This document shows positions 36,110 to 36,308 of a DNA stretch of 36,308 bases, piece by piece. The position numbers were made by a program, and so were the translations under genes. The stretch spans positions 1 to 36,308 of the forward strand of contig JBPCNZ010000066.1 of NCBI GenBank assembly GCA_051000755.1, read 5' to 3'. The DNA is from JALZAH01 sp051000755 (GTDB lineage: Bacteria > Actinomycetota > Acidimicrobiia > Acidimicrobiales > Palsa-688). A model generated the notes under the pieces. The model was not told where the DNA came from. It was given only the letters and a program-made list of their open reading frames with translations, and did no database searches. Numbering within the stretch: position 1 is the stretch's first letter; each line of letters begins with the position of its first letter.

Positions 36110-36157
36110 GACTTTGGATCAGGAGGTTGCAGGTTCGAGCCCTGCCCCGCCAGCCAC
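36110..36157 (+). repeat. attR: 48-bp repeat, displaced 3' end of tRNA-Gln
   Basis: The segment is identical to 20839-20886. It carries half of the anticodon arm, the T-arm, the acceptor 3' strand and the CCA of tRNA-Gln(TTG), but no 5' half. It marks the right end of the island and is the original chromosomal 3' end displaced by integration. Confidence 0.95.
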
Positions 36158-36239
36158 AAGTGTTGCCCCGCGCATCGGATATCACGTCAGGCCTCAGCCG
36201 TTACCGCCAGGGGGGCAGAGAGTGGCGTTGGGCGGCGGG

Positions 36240-36308
36240 ATGGAACGGCCATCCGATTTGGCTGTGACCCGGTTGGAGCCCAACGGCGTGGATGACGAGG
36301 TTGCCGGC
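36240..36308 (+). CDS. possible N-terminus of a gene running off the window
   Basis: An open frame begins at ATG 36240 (MERPSDLAVTRLEPNG) and is still open at the last base, after 23 codons. GGGCGGCGGG precedes the ATG. An in-frame GTG lies at 36222. It is too short to name, and the function is unknown. Confidence 0.3.
   Translation, partial: MERPSDLAVTRLEPNGVDDEVAG

Larger units (their letters stand above)
20839..36157. mobile_element. integrated genomic island in tRNA-Gln, about 15.3 kb
   Basis: Perfect 48-bp direct repeats bound the segment. A tyrosine integrase lies directly inside attL, and the interior carries a replication initiator, an FtsK/Tra-like translocase, a second integrase and Rhs/Sel1 cargo. 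The upstream genes are conserved housekeeping genes. Excision would give a circle of 15,271 bp and restore tRNA-Gln. The content matches actinomycete integrative and conjugative elements with added toxin cargo. A nested element accounts for its right half. Confidence 0.9.

Overview
The window is high-GC DNA with actinobacterial gene content, GTG/TTG starts and TANNNT-type promoters. The block mfd, lipoprotein, mazG, eno, ftsB, DUF501, ppx with pth, rplY, prs and glmU beside it resembles the Mycobacterium tuberculosis Rv1014c-Rv1026 neighbourhood. Here all of these genes lie on one strand, and the lipoprotein sits between mfd and mazG. A deep-branching actinobacterium of the Acidimicrobiia type is plausible, but the sequence alone does not prove it.

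Region 1 (1-5750, + strand) holds the 3' end of an unrecognised gene, a class III CoA-transferase, a zinc-less quinone oxidoreductase-like enzyme, an L,D-transpeptidase, a phospholipid-type acyltransferase and an NAD-dependent epimerase-like protein. Region 2 (5750-20760, - strand) holds a GNAT acetyltransferase, a class V aminotransferase with a probable leaderless promoter, and the housekeeping block ppx <- DUF501 <- ftsB <- eno <- mazG <- lipoprotein <- mfd <- pth <- rplY <- prs <- glmU. Several neighbours overlap by GTGA or TGATG. The glmU product is short and appears to lack the acetyltransferase active site.

Region 3 (20839-36157) is an integrated element in the 3' end of tRNA-Gln(TTG). 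A perfect 48-bp direct repeat (attL 20839-20886, attR 36110-36157) bounds about 15.3 kb. Next to attL is a tyrosine integrase. Paired ACCCAACA boxes with the same 12-bp spacing flank the core on both sides, as expected for integrase arm sites. The left half carries a large secreted Rhs/YD-repeat protein with an AT-richer C-terminal tip, followed 22 bp later by a Sel1-repeat protein: a polymorphic-toxin-like pair.

The right half looks like a second, nested mini-element of the AICE type (actinomycete integrative and conjugative element). It runs from a tRNA-Ala(TGC) 3'-half fragment at 29436 to a second copy of its 22-bp core at 35594. Between them are an HUH replication initiator, small unknown genes, an operon of HTH protein, unknown protein, FtsK/TraSA-like translocase and a second tyrosine integrase, and several clusters of inverted repeats that may be operators or origins. 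Neither outer flank of this nested element looks like the rest of a tRNA, so it seems to have used a non-tRNA site inside the first element. Chromosomal sequence resumes at 36158, with a possible gene start running off the end.
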